Part shown: positions 43,925 to 52,650 of the stretch, piece after piece
Layout of the letters: each line of letters starts with the position of its first letter
Numbering within the stretch: position 1 is the stretch's first letter
NCBI GenBank assembly: GCA_947451115.1
Contig: CANFXV010000008.1
Location: forward strand, 1-64,000
Origin: Bacteroidota bacterium
Lineage (GTDB): Bacteria > Bacteroidota > Bacteroidia > Chitinophagales > Chitinophagaceae
DNA length: 64,000 bases
Direction: 5' to 3'
Position numbers and translations under genes: made by a program
The notes under the pieces: generated by a model
Databases searched by the model: none
Seen by the model: only the letters and a program-made list of their open reading frames with translations
What the model was told of the DNA's origin: nothing

Positions 43925-44332
43925 TTATTTGAATCTAGAAAATTTTTCTGTGCGGCCAAGTAATGCGATGCCTATATAACCTCTCACATAAAGCACATCC
44001 TTATTATCATCCATCCACATCTTACAACTATAGGTTGATCCATTGGCGGGGTCGTAAATTTTTCCATTGACCCATTGAGGAGCTTCCCAGTTAAAATCAC
44101 TAAACATAATCAATCCTTTTACCTCTCTATTTCTTAAGCTTTCGTCCTTGTTGTAAATATCTTTTCTTTCTGTTTTTACCCAAATTAATTTTCCATACAA
44201 TTTATTGCCTTGAACATAGGTTTCTACAATCCCTTTTTTACTAGGGGATAACCATTTCCCAATAAATTCTTTTTGAGCCATCACTGAATTAAAAGCGGCC
44301 AAAAAAATGCAAATAGATATAATTTTTTTCAT
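43925..44332 (-). CDS. Exported DUF2147 protein
   Basis: A 135-residue protein with a signal peptide ending SVMAQ. It matches DUF2147: GKWLSPSKKGIVETY, GLIMFSDFNW, GKIYDPANGSTYSCKMW, VRGYIGIALLGRTEKF. The family is a small periplasmic beta-barrel-like fold of unknown function. It precedes the GH127 gene by 11 bases, so it is likely the first gene of the arabinose transcript, although DUF2147 genes occur in many contexts. Confidence 0.9.
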   Translation of the reverse strand: MKKIISICIFLAAFNSVMAQKEFIGKWLSPSKKGIVETYVQGNKLYGKLIWVKTERKDIYNKDESLRNREVKGLIMFSDFNWEAPQWVNGKIYDPANGSTYSCKMWMDDNKDVLYVRGYIGIALLGRTEKFSRFK

Positions 44333-44381
44333 AGGATTTTGGGATAAGTATTTTCAATATTATGGTGTTCTAAGTTAGGAT

Positions 44382-44849
44382 TTAAAAAATTAATTCCATG
44401 GTTTTTTTGTCAGGCACTTCGTTCCATTCTGTAATTAAATCCTTGTAAAGCGTTCTCATTTTAAACAAATCGGTTTCCTTGATCATTAATGGTGGAAGAT
44501 CGGGGTTGGTTTTTTGCAAACTTTCTTTAAATACCTGATTAAAATTTTCAAATGGGTTTTGGGTATATTCAATTAACAATAGGTTGGCCAAGGTTTCGGC
44601 ATACCAAGCTTCATTGCTTAGTTTCATTTGATCTCTTATGGCCTTATTTTCGAAATCTTGTAGCGCAATTCCGCTTTTAATAATGCCATAAAAAGCAGTG
44701 GTATAATGAAGTGTTGTTTCGATAGTATAATGACTCAAATCATGCAGCACTAAAAAATCGTCCCCTTTAGTCCAGGTGGAACTCTTATCAGCTCTTAAAA
44801 AACTAATAATATTTTTCGATTCCTTATTTTTCTGAAATTGCACCTTCAT
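44382..44849 (-). CDS. Conserved hypothetical protein
   Basis: A 155-residue protein that I do not recognise. No signal peptide or membrane helix is present. The opening MKVQFQKNKESKNIISFLRADKS is followed by TWTKGDDFLVLHDLSHYTIETTLHYTTAFYGIIKSG, a helix-rich segment with several histidines (about 41-52) that could bind metal. The rest is helical and acidic. The frame is open upstream to 44984 but would overlap the nhaD gene and its promoter; ATG 44849 is therefore chosen. It is divergent from nhaD. Confidence 0.6.
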   Translation of the reverse strand: MKVQFQKNKESKNIISFLRADKSSTWTKGDDFLVLHDLSHYTIETTLHYTTAFYGIIKSGIALQDFENKAIRDQMKLSNEAWYAETLANLLLIEYTQNPFENFNQVFKESLQKTNPDLPPLMIKETDLFKMRTLYKDLITEWNEVPDKKTMELIF

Positions 44850-44882
44850 GGTTTTAAAGTTATAAAATAAATCTAGTATTTG

Positions 44883-44890
44883 TATCTTTG
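44883..44890 (+). promoter_or_regulatory. Bacteroidota -7 promoter element for nhaD
   Basis: TATCTTTG is an exact TAnnTTTG match, 17 bases before the nhaD start codon. Confidence 0.6.
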
Positions 44891-44907
44891 AAAGAATCAG
44901 TTTATTT

Positions 44908-46194
44908 ATGGCCATTTTATTAGTTAGTCTATTTTTATTGGGATATTTGGCCATCGCTTTTGAAAGCTTTATTAGCATTGGCAAGGCTACAATTGCATCA
45001 GTTATTGCTATTCTATTGTGGACTACATTAGGGCTTGGTACCCAAAATAGTCCTTCGCTTTTTAGTCATTTAGCGATGGCTTTCATGGAAACTTTTAAAA
45101 TTGTTTTGTTTTTATTCGGAGCCATGACTATTGTTGCTTTGATTGACTTACAAGGTGGATTTATACCCATTGGTAAAGCCCTGACCTTGCTTCCAAAAAA
45201 ATATTTGGTTTTGGCCATAGGACTTTTCACATTTTTCTTATCCGCCTTTTTAGACAACCTTACTACTACCATTGTCATGGCTACTATTTTGAATAAAATG
45301 GTTCGTCCTCAAAAAACAAAATGGTTGTTGTTAGGACTAGTCATCATTGCAGCCAATGCTGGCGGCGCTTTTAGTCCCATTGGAGATATTACCACCACCA
45401 TGTTATGGATGGGTGGCCAAATCACCCCTTATCAAATTATGAAACAAACTTTTTTAGCTAGTTTGATGAGTATGTTGTTGCCAGCACTTCTTATCCAATG
45501 GCAATTAAGGGGTAAAATAGAATTGAATGTATTGGATGAAAAAATAGGCAAGACTGAATTTAATTCAACACATAAGAATTCTATTCTATTTACTGGGATG
45601 GCTGGTTTTTTGTTGATTCCGATTTTTAAATGGTTCTTCGACTTGCCTGCCTACTTGGGTATGCTGCTTGTGCTTGGACTGATGGCCTTGATTACGCTAC
45701 TGCTCTGGAATTTTGTACACCCTAAAAAAAATGAAGCCTTCCCATTTAGGCAGTGCTTAGAGAAAATAGATGGAGGCACACTTTTGTTTTTCTTTTCCAT
45801 TTTACTTGCAGTTGCCGCCTTGGATGGGGCAGGTATTTTACCCGCAATGGCCATTCAGTTAAATAAAGCAGTTGGAAACAATTTAAATTTAGTGGCCATG
45901 GGTATTGGCTTGTTTTCATCCTTAGTGGACAATATTCCTTTGATAGCAGCTATTCAGCATATGTATCCATTAAATAATTTTCCTACCGATCATTATTTCT
46001 GGGAATTACTGGCTTATGCAGCGGGTACTGGAGGCTCTTGTTTACTCATAGGATCTGCCGCTGGCATCGCAGTAATGGGTATGGAGCAAATGGATTTTTT
46101 ATGGTACTTAAAGAAGATTAGTTGGATAGCGTTGATTGGTTTTTTTAGTGGCCTACTTATTTTTCTTTTGCAAAATAACCACTTACTAAAATAA
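44908..46194 (+). CDS. nhaD: NhaD-type sodium/proton antiporter
   Basis: A 428-residue ion-transporter-superfamily protein with about 12 helices. Segments FLDNLTTTIVMATIL (about 113-127), GGAFSPIGDITTTMLWMG (about 151-168), SSLVDNIPLIAAI (about 331-343) and GTGGSCLLIGSAAGIAVMG are NhaD hallmarks, the paired DN..TT motifs forming the transport core. It exports Na+ in exchange for H+. In a proteorhodopsin-bearing cell such antiporters link light-driven proton motive force to sodium balance (inference). Monocistronic, with a bidirectional terminator behind it. Confidence 0.9.
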   Translation: MAILLVSLFLLGYLAIAFESFISIGKATIASVIAILLWTTLGLGTQNSPSLFSHLAMAFMETFKIVLFLFGAMTIVALIDLQGGFIPIGKALTLLPKKYLVLAIGLFTFFLSAFLDNLTTTIVMATILNKMVRPQKTKWLLLGLVIIAANAGGAFSPIGDITTTMLWMGGQITPYQIMKQTFLASLMSMLLPALLIQWQLRGKIELNVLDEKIGKTEFNSTHKNSILFTGMAGFLLIPIFKWFFDLPAYLGMLLVLGLMALITLLLWNFVHPKKNEAFPFRQCLEKIDGGTLLFFFSILLAVAALDGAGILPAMAIQLNKAVGNNLNLVAMGIGLFSSLVDNIPLIAAIQHMYPLNNFPTDHYFWELLAYAAGTGGSCLLIGSAAGIAVMGMEQMDFLWYLKKISWIALIGFFSGLLIFLLQNNHLLK

Positions 46195-46209
46195 AGCTAT
46201 CCTAAAAAT

Positions 46210-46246
46210 AACAACGGCTGTAATTTTTAATAGTACAGCCGTTGTT
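46210..46246. terminator. Bidirectional intrinsic terminator
   Basis: AACAACGGCTGTA and TACAGCCGTTGTT form a perfect 13-pair stem with an 11-base loop and A/T flanks, between convergent nhaD and the amidohydrolase gene. Confidence 0.9.
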
Positions 46247-46255
46247 TTATTTTAA

Positions 46256-47848
46256 CTACCAATCCAAACCTGGTTGTGTAATTTTGAAATTGTCTTTTTC
46301 TTTGGCTTTGTCTACCATTAGTTTCACCTCATTCAATAATTGCTTGGCATCATATACAACACCATCTTTAATAGTATATTTTACACCACCCACTCTTACT
46401 GAAGTTCCATCTTGATTTAAATGAATAGCGCCAGTGCCATACAATACTTGTAAATTTTTTAATGGGTTGGCATCTACAATAATAATATCGGCCAATTTAC
46501 CAATTTCCACAGTACCTAAATCTTTTTCCATACCCAATGCTTGCGCGGCATTCAAGGTAGCAGAACGTATCACTTCTAGGGGATGAAATCCTGCTTCTCT
46601 TAACAATTCTAATTCTCTAATAAATCCAAAGCCATAGGTTTGATAAATAAAACCATTGTCTGAACCTGCGGTAACACGACCTCCTCTATTTTTGTATTCA
46701 TTGATAAAAGCCATCCATAATTTATAATTGTTTTTCCATTCTACTTCTTGCTCTGTTCCCCAATCAAACCAATAAGAACCATGAGAATTTCGGCTTGGTG
46801 CATAAAATTTCCAAAGAGAAGGTAGGGTGTATTTTTCATGCCATTCTGCTCTTCTTGTTCTTTGTAAATCGCGGTTGGCTTCGTAAATATTAAAAGTTGG
46901 ATCCAAGGTAAAGTCCAAGGCGATTAATTCATTCATTACTTTATTCCATTTTTCAGAATAAGGCGCAGCTGCTTGTTTCCATAATTTGCCTGCATTTTCA
47001 AACCTGCTTTGCTCATTGGTATAATTATAGTCCAAAGGAAAGTTCTGTATGGTTTTATCTTCAAACAAAGCTTCTGGCAATCCATACCAATGTTCCATAC
47101 TAGTCATACCTGCTCTTGCAGAACTTAATACATTCCATCTAGCTACATCGGTTTGAGCATGATGGGCGCAAGATCTTAAGCCAAGCCTTTTATTTTCTCT
47201 TATGGCAGCGTCCATAACTTCTGGGGATGCACCAAAAAACTTAATACCATCGGCCCCATTTTTTGCATTTTCGTTGACCCAATCTCTCGCATCTTGCGCA
47301 GTGACAATTTCTTTTTTACTTCCTTGCCCAAATCCAGTATAGGCGAGGATGCGTGGGGCAACAATTTTATTTTCAGCACTTCTTTTCTTTTCACTCAAGA
47401 CCCAACTTAAACCATTGCCTGCAGATACATCACGCACAGTAGTGATGCCATGGGCCATCCATAATTTATAAACATATTCTGCGGGCGTGCCTTGTTCTAC
47501 ACCTCCAATATGGGTATGCATGTCAATCAATCCTGGTAAAGCAAACATCCCATTAGCATCAATTTCTTTTCCGTTTTTGGCCAACACAGGTCGGCGTGCA
47601 GTATTAATTGGATTGCCTTCATTGGCTACCACAACAATTTTTACAATTCTATTATTTTCAATAACAATGTCGATGGGTCCAATGGCCGGGGCCCCTGTTC
47701 CATTAATAAGGGTAACACCCCTAATTATTAATTGTGTATAAGGACCTCCACCTTCGTTTCTATCTGGTGCGGGAGTTATTTGTGCATTGGCTACTTGTAA
47801 ACATAAGCAAAGTAGTAAAACTTTAAAAGGGCGAATCAACAATTTCAT
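46256..47848 (-). CDS. Exported metal-dependent amidohydrolase
   Basis: A 530-residue secreted enzyme (signal peptide ending QVANAQ) of the amidohydrolase superfamily. Metal ligands are in LIDMHTHIGG, GIKFFGASPE (possible carboxylated lysine), CAHHAQTD and TAGSDNGFI; the C-terminal KLADIIIVDANPLKNL closes the composite beta-sandwich. It resembles imidazolonepropionase/prolidase-like periplasmic hydrolases of Bacteroidota, whose substrates are cyclic amides or peptides. It stands alone; an upstream gap carries the terminator of the aminotransferase gene. Confidence 0.88.
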   Translation of the reverse strand: MKLLIRPFKVLLLCLCLQVANAQITPAPDRNEGGGPYTQLIIRGVTLINGTGAPAIGPIDIVIENNRIVKIVVVANEGNPINTARRPVLAKNGKEIDANGMFALPGLIDMHTHIGGVEQGTPAEYVYKLWMAHGITTVRDVSAGNGLSWVLSEKKRSAENKIVAPRILAYTGFGQGSKKEIVTAQDARDWVNENAKNGADGIKFFGASPEVMDAAIRENKRLGLRSCAHHAQTDVARWNVLSSARAGMTSMEHWYGLPEALFEDKTIQNFPLDYNYTNEQSRFENAGKLWKQAAAPYSEKWNKVMNELIALDFTLDPTFNIYEANRDLQRTRRAEWHEKYTLPSLWKFYAPSRNSHGSYWFDWGTEQEVEWKNNYKLWMAFINEYKNRGGRVTAGSDNGFIYQTYGFGFIRELELLREAGFHPLEVIRSATLNAAQALGMEKDLGTVEIGKLADIIIVDANPLKNLQVLYGTGAIHLNQDGTSVRVGGVKYTIKDGVVYDAKQLLNEVKLMVDKAKEKDNFKITQPGLDW

Positions 47849-47886
47849 ATGCGATTAATTTAGTACCTAAACTTACGCTTTTTTTT

Positions 47887-47919
47887 AAAAAAAAGCCCTC
47901 CTGAAGAATCAGGGGGGCG
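47887..47919 (-). terminator. Intrinsic terminator on the minus strand
   Basis: On the minus strand CCCCCTGA, TTCT and TCAGGAGGG form a GC-rich stem-loop followed by CTTTTTTTT. It lies 107 bases after the aminotransferase stop and 39 bases before the amidohydrolase start. Confidence 0.85.
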
Positions 47920-48025
47920 ATTAACGATTGCTTGCTTAAAACCTTTCAAAGTTGGCACGAAGGTAATGGGTAAACCCATGGCCTATTATCAATTAATTGT
48001 TAATTCTAAAATGGGGAAAAAAGTA

Positions 48026-49222
48026 CTAGAATGTCTTATTGGGATAAGCCTTTAAGGCTGCTTCTAAACAATCCATGGCTTCATTGATGGCAGCTTCATT
48101 TAAAACATAGGCCAGCCTTACCTCATTGGTGCCTAAGCCTGGGCTAGTATAAAAACCAGTGCCGGGCGCTAACATCACTGTCGCATTTTTGTACCTAAAA
48201 TCGGTCAATAACCATCTGCAAAAAGCATCGGTATTGTCCACAGGCAATTTGGCCATCACATAAAAAGCGCCACTTGGGGCTGGGCAAAAAACGCCTTCCA
48301 TTGTGGAGAGCCTTTGAACCAAGGTGGCCCTTCTGTTTTTGTATTCTGCTCTTGTACCATCAAAATAAGAGGAGGGTAAACTTAACGCAGCTTCTGCAGC
48401 AATTTGTTCCAAAGTAGGAGGGCTTAATCTTGCTTGTGAAAATTTCATTACTGCTTCAATAACGGCTTTGTTTTTAGTGACCAAGGCGCCAATTCTTGCA
48501 CCACATGCAGAATATTTTTTACTGAAAGTGTCAATCATGATCACATGGTCTTCTACACCTTCAAGGGTAAGTGTGCTTTTAACTTTCCCTTCATAACTAA
48601 ATTCAGTATACGCTTCATCAGAAAATAAATACAAATCTTTTTCTTTAATTAAATCTCTGATTTGCAATAATTCTTTTTCACTGTAAACATAGCCCGTTGG
48701 ATTGTTGGGGTTACAAATGAATATTCCTTTTGTTCTTGAAGTTATTTTTTCTTTGAAAGAGGCAATAGGAGGCAAGGCAAATCCACTTTCAATGGTAGAA
48801 GTAATAGGAATAATTTTTATACCAGCAGCCATTGCAAAACCAATGTAATTGGCATAAAAAGGTTCAGGGACAATAATTTCATCGCCTGCATCCAAGCAAG
48901 CCATAAAAGCGAATAAAATGCCTTCACTTCCTCCAATGGTAATTAATATATTTTCGTAACTAACATCAATGCCCTTAGTGATATAATATTCTGCTAATTT
49001 TTTTCTGAAACTTAATATGCCCGCACTGTCTGTATATTCTAATACTTTTAAATCTGCATTTTTTACCGCCTCCATCATGATGCTTGGCGTTTCAATATCT
49101 GGTTGTCCAATATTTAAGTGGTAAACTTTAACGCCCTCTTTTTTTGCAGCATCTGCAAAGGCTGCTAGTTTTCGTATGGGAGAGGAGGGCATTTGTGCGC
49201 CTCTTTGGCTAATACTTATCAT
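48026..49222 (-). CDS. Class I/II pyridoxal-phosphate aminotransferase
   Basis: A 398-residue aspartate-aminotransferase-like enzyme. Key segments are HLNIGQPDIETP, GGSEGILFAFMA (PLP phosphate region), NPNNPTGYVYSEKE, FSDEAYTEF and TFSKKYSACGARIG with the PLP lysine, then NEVRLAYVL with the substrate-binding arginine. It moves amino groups between amino acids and 2-oxoacids. Start is ATG 49222, because an exact promoter element lies between it and the longer start at 49240. Specificity (aspartate, aromatic or branched-chain) is not clear. Confidence 0.9.
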   Translation of the reverse strand: MISISQRGAQMPSSPIRKLAAFADAAKKEGVKVYHLNIGQPDIETPSIMMEAVKNADLKVLEYTDSAGILSFRKKLAEYYITKGIDVSYENILITIGGSEGILFAFMACLDAGDEIIVPEPFYANYIGFAMAAGIKIIPITSTIESGFALPPIASFKEKITSRTKGIFICNPNNPTGYVYSEKELLQIRDLIKEKDLYLFSDEAYTEFSYEGKVKSTLTLEGVEDHVIMIDTFSKKYSACGARIGALVTKNKAVIEAVMKFSQARLSPPTLEQIAAEAALSLPSSYFDGTRAEYKNRRATLVQRLSTMEGVFCPAPSGAFYVMAKLPVDNTDAFCRWLLTDFRYKNATVMLAPGTGFYTSPGLGTNEVRLAYVLNEAAINEAMDCLEAALKAYPNKTF

Positions 49223-49227
49223 TTCGA

Positions 49228-49235
49228 CAAAGATA
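49228..49235 (-). promoter_or_regulatory. Bacteroidota -7 promoter element, near-leaderless gene
   Basis: The minus strand reads TATCTTTG, exact, with only five bases to the ATG at 49222, implying a leaderless or near-leaderless aminotransferase mRNA. Confidence 0.6.
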
Positions 49236-49250
49236 GGCAAGCACTACCTC

Positions 49251-49287
49251 AAAAAAAAACGTCCCCAGGAATGAGAACGTTTTTTTA
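49251..49287 (-). terminator. Intrinsic terminator after the DUF1573 pair
   Basis: AAAAAAACGT and ACGTTTTTTT pair around a 14-16-base loop with an extended T-run on the minus strand. It terminates the DUF1573 operon just before the aminotransferase promoter. Confidence 0.65.
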
Positions 49288-49314
49288 AGCATTATTTTAA
49301 TAACAATTGGTAGT

Positions 49315-49677
49315 TTATAAAATCACTTCTCCTTCGATGATGAGTTCAGTAACTTGTTTTTCTCCTGCAAATTTAACGGTGACACGTTTTTTAAATACAC
49401 CACTAAATGGTGCCGTGTAGGTCACTTTAATATTCCCTTTCTGACCTTTCAAAATAGGATTTTGATTGTACTCTGGTTGAGTGCAACCGCATTCTGCATT
49501 GGCAAATTCGATCACTGCTGGTTTTGTACCAGTGTTTTCATAATTAAAAATGACAGACTTGTGGATGCCTTTTTTAATTTTACCAAAATTGTGGTTTGTT
49601 TTATCAAAGTGGATTGCAGATTGAGCCCAGCTGCTCGCTGAGATAAGTAGGCAAAAAACTAGAGTTTGTATTTTCAT
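49315..49677 (-). CDS. Exported DUF1573 protein
   Basis: A 120-residue protein with a signal peptide ending SSWAQ. The Ig-like DUF1573 domain is complete: HNFGKIKKGIHKSVIFNYENTG, NAECGCTQPEY and GNIKVTYTAPFSG. The CGCTQPE motif is a family signature, possibly a metal or disulfide site. DUF1573 proteins are periplasmic and of unknown role. It is 20 bases downstream of a second DUF1573 gene, so the pair forms one operon. Confidence 0.9.
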   Translation of the reverse strand: MKIQTLVFCLLISASSWAQSAIHFDKTNHNFGKIKKGIHKSVIFNYENTGTKPAVIEFANAECGCTQPEYNQNPILKGQKGNIKVTYTAPFSGVFKKRVTVKFAGEKQVTELIIEGEVIL

Positions 49678-49697
49678 AGATAAATGTTTTTTTATGC

Positions 49698-50138
49698 TTA
49701 ATGGGTGGTACTTGTATTGTTAAGGACAGGAGCGGTTGGTGTATTGTTGGTAATGGCCACTCCTTCTCCAGTAAATTTAGTTTGTTTTTTTAAACCTCCT
49801 GAAAATTCCAAGTCGGTATACCTGCTAAACAATCCCATGGCACTGCCGTTAAATGTAATTTGTACTTCTGTCATTTGGCCGGGTCCCATTTTCTGATTGG
49901 CTTTAAAGTTAGGGGTCGTACAACCACAACCTGGTCGGGCGGTGATTAAAGTAATCGTATCCTTGCTTATATTGGTTATTTCAATGGTATAGGTAGCAGG
50001 CTTGCCAAAGCTAATTTTGCCAAAATCATATTGGTCATTTTTAAACTTAAGTGCGTCTTCCACTTTGGTCTGAGCGTTTAACTGCTTAATAGACAAAGTC
50101 AAGGCTAAAAGGGAGACAAATAGGGTAATTTTTTTCAT
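49698..50138 (-). CDS. Exported DUF1573 protein
   Basis: A protein of about 146 residues with a signal peptide (KKITLFVSLLALTLS, cleavage near LNAQ). The DUF1573 domain shows DFGKISFGKPATYTIEITN, RPGCGCTTPNF and GLFSRYTDLEF, with a Thr/Pro/Asn-rich tail after residue 125. The CGCTTP motif is conserved with its neighbour at 49315. Start chosen at ATG 50138, which gives a normal signal peptide; upstream ATGs at 50156 and 50174 would add residues before it. Confidence 0.87.
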   Translation of the reverse strand: MKKITLFVSLLALTLSIKQLNAQTKVEDALKFKNDQYDFGKISFGKPATYTIEITNISKDTITLITARPGCGCTTPNFKANQKMGPGQMTEVQITFNGSAMGLFSRYTDLEFSGGLKKQTKFTGEGVAITNNTPTAPVLNNTSTTH

Positions 50139-50253
50139 TGTATTATGATTGATCATCAGTAGAAATCCTTGCAAAAGCGGTGTACGAAAATATTGAAAAA
50201 TCGGTAAAAAGCTGATTTTACTTATTTCTTTACTTTATATGCATTTTGACCCC

Positions 50254-50261
50254 TATTTTTG
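50254..50261 (+). promoter_or_regulatory. Bacteroidota -7 promoter element, near-leaderless gene
   Basis: TATTTTTG is an exact TAnnTTTG match four bases before the ATG at 50266, and lies inside the longer reading frame that starts at 50239. This supports 50266 as the true start and a leaderless mRNA. Confidence 0.6.
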
Positions 50262-50265
50262 TCAA

Positions 50266-52644
50266 ATGGAATCCACCCTAGACGCTGTTGCTGAACAAGA
50301 CATGCTCTCCTTTGAGGCATTTCGGACTTCTGTTATTGCCGACTACCGAATGGCACTAATGAGTCGTGAAGTAAGTTTGTTGGGAAGGCGTGAAGTGTTG
50401 ACTGGCAAAGCTAAGTTTGGCATATTTGGAGACGGAAAGGAAGTGGCACAAATTGCCCTGGCTAAATTTTTTCAGAAAGGAGATTTTAGAAGTGGTTATT
50501 ATAGAGATCAAACCTTCATGTTTGCCTTAGACGTGGCCAATGTGGAAGATTATTTTTCCCAATTGTATGCAGATGTGAACAACGATCCCTATAGTGGAGG
50601 GAAAAATATGAATGCGCATTTTGCGACTGAATTTGTCAATAAAAAAGGATCGTGGTCCAATTTAGTGGATAGTTATAATATTTCTGCAGACATCGCGCCC
50701 ACTGCAGGGCAGATGGTTCGTGGTTTAGGATTGGCTTTTGCTTCCAATTGTTTTAGAAGTTCAAAACACAAAGCACAACTGACAAATTTAAGCAACAATG
50801 GAAATGAAGTTTGTTTTTGTACCATTGGCGATGCGAGTACTTCCGAAGGTCATTTTTGGGAAGTAGTAAATGCAGCAGGGGTCTTACAAGTACCTTTGGC
50901 CATTTTTGTTTATGACGATGGCTATGGTATCTCTGTTCCTACCGATTTACAAACGACCAAAGGTTCAATTTCGGAGGCCTTAAAAGGATTTGAAAAAGAA
51001 AAGGGCACTAATGGTATAAAAATATATACCGTTAAGGGTTGGGATTATGCCGCCTTATGTGAAACTTTTGAGGAAGGCATTGCTTATACAAGAGAAACCC
51101 ATACGCCTGTTTTGTTTCATGTGAGAGAAATGACCCAGCCTCAAGGTCATTCTACCAGCGGAAGTCATGAAAGGTATAAAACCACTGAGCGGCTTCAATG
51201 GGAGAGAGATTGGGATTGCAACAAGAAAATGAGAGAATGGCTTTTATTAAATGAACTCACTACCGAAGAGGCTTTACAGGCAATGGAGTCAGCAGTAAAA
51301 CAAGAAGTGCGTTTGTCAAAATTAGCTGCTTGGGAAAAATACATTGCGCCCATCAAAGAAAAAATTAATCAAGGGGTGCAGCTAGTGCAAAAAGGATTAA
51401 ATGAAGTAGAATTAAAAACTGCCATTGAACTTTTACATGAATTAGTGCATTCAAGAGAACCTTTGAAGAGAGATATATTTAGAACCTTGAATTTGATTCT
51501 CGAAAAAATCCCTCATCATCCAAATGCAAAATCTATACAAGCCTTCTTGGAAAATTATTATCAACAAGAAGCGCCTTTTTATAGCAAGGATTTGTATAAC
51601 GAAGGTCCATTAAGTACTTTGAATGTATCACAGGTAGATCCTGTATATCCCGCAGATGCATCTAATTTAAATGGCTATGAAGTATTGAATCATTATTTTG
51701 ATTTACTGTTTGAGCAAAATCCTTTGGTGTATGCTTTTGGCGAAGATTTAGGAAATATTGGAGATGTGAATCAAGGCTTTGCAGGTTTGCAACTCAAGCA
51801 TGGGGTAGACCGTATTTTTGATACAGGTATTAGAGAACAATCCATCATAGGACAAGCACATGGTATGGCGATGAGAGGTTTGCGTCCCATTGCTGAAATT
51901 CAATACTTAGATTATTTATTGTACGGCTTACAAACCTTGAGTGATGACATTGCCACCTTGCATTATCGTAGTAATGGTTTGCAAAGTAGTCCGGTGATTA
52001 TTAGAACAAGAGGGCATCGTTTAGAAGGTATTTTTCATAGTGGCTCTCCAATGGGTGTGATTGTGAATGCCTTAAGAGGGATGTATGTTTGTGTGCCAAG
52101 AAATATGGTGCAAGCCGTTGGTATGTATAATACTTTGTTGCGTGGTAATGACCCAGCTTTATTGATTGAATGTTTGAATGGCTACAGATTAAAAGAAACC
52201 ATGCCTTCTAATATAACCGAGTTTACTGTTCCCTTAGGTAAACCAGAAATATTGAAAGAAGGAAAAGACATTACCATCGTTTCTTATGGTTCTACTTTAA
52301 GAATAATTGAAGATGCCGCCCTTCGTTTACAGGACATGGGTATTGATTGTGAAATTATAGATGTACAAACATTATTGCCCTTTGACATTAATCACCAAAT
52401 TGTAGTCTCCCTTAAAAAAACCAACCGCATTATATTTATTGACGAAGATGTACCTGGTGGAGCAAGTGCCTATATGTACCAACAAGTCATTGAATTGCAA
52501 GGAGGCTATCGCTGGTTGGATGTGGCGGCAAGAACCCTAAGCGCCAAAGCGCATCGTCCGGCCTTTGCAAGTGATGGAGATTATTTTTCAAAGCCCAATA
52601 CAGAAGAGGTGATCAAAGTGATCAAGGAGATGATGAGCGAGTAG
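50266..52644 (+). CDS. 2-oxoacid dehydrogenase E1, alpha-beta fusion
   Basis: A protein of about 792 residues in which both E1 subunits of a branched-chain 2-oxoacid (or related) dehydrogenase are fused. Residues 1 to about 400 are the alpha half, with the thiamine-diphosphate motif GDASTSEGHFWEV and YDDGYGISVP. Residues about 440-792 are the beta half, with VYAFGEDLGNIGDVNQGFAG, DTGIREQSIIGQA, and IDEDVPGGASAYMYQQ. The complex feeds acyl-CoA precursors for branched-chain fatty acids. No E2 or E3 gene is adjacent. Confidence 0.93.
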   Translation: MESTLDAVAEQDMLSFEAFRTSVIADYRMALMSREVSLLGRREVLTGKAKFGIFGDGKEVAQIALAKFFQKGDFRSGYYRDQTFMFALDVANVEDYFSQLYADVNNDPYSGGKNMNAHFATEFVNKKGSWSNLVDSYNISADIAPTAGQMVRGLGLAFASNCFRSSKHKAQLTNLSNNGNEVCFCTIGDASTSEGHFWEVVNAAGVLQVPLAIFVYDDGYGISVPTDLQTTKGSISEALKGFEKEKGTNGIKIYTVKGWDYAALCETFEEGIAYTRETHTPVLFHVREMTQPQGHSTSGSHERYKTTERLQWERDWDCNKKMREWLLLNELTTEEALQAMESAVKQEVRLSKLAAWEKYIAPIKEKINQGVQLVQKGLNEVELKTAIELLHELVHSREPLKRDIFRTLNLILEKIPHHPNAKSIQAFLENYYQQEAPFYSKDLYNEGPLSTLNVSQVDPVYPADASNLNGYEVLNHYFDLLFEQNPLVYAFGEDLGNIGDVNQGFAGLQLKHGVDRIFDTGIREQSIIGQAHGMAMRGLRPIAEIQYLDYLLYGLQTLSDDIATLHYRSNGLQSSPVIIRTRGHRLEGIFHSGSPMGVIVNALRGMYVCVPRNMVQAVGMYNTLLRGNDPALLIECLNGYRLKETMPSNITEFTVPLGKPEILKEGKDITIVSYGSTLRIIEDAALRLQDMGIDCEIIDVQTLLPFDINHQIVVSLKKTNRIIFIDEDVPGGASAYMYQQVIELQGGYRWLDVAARTLSAKAHRPAFASDGDYFSKPNTEEVIKVIKEMMSE

Positions 52645-52650
52645 TAAACG

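Noticed and set aside
44850-44984. Upstream extension of the hypothetical protein gene into nhaD
   Set aside because: It would overlap the nhaD promoter and coding sequence on the other strand; the ATG at 44849 is adequate.
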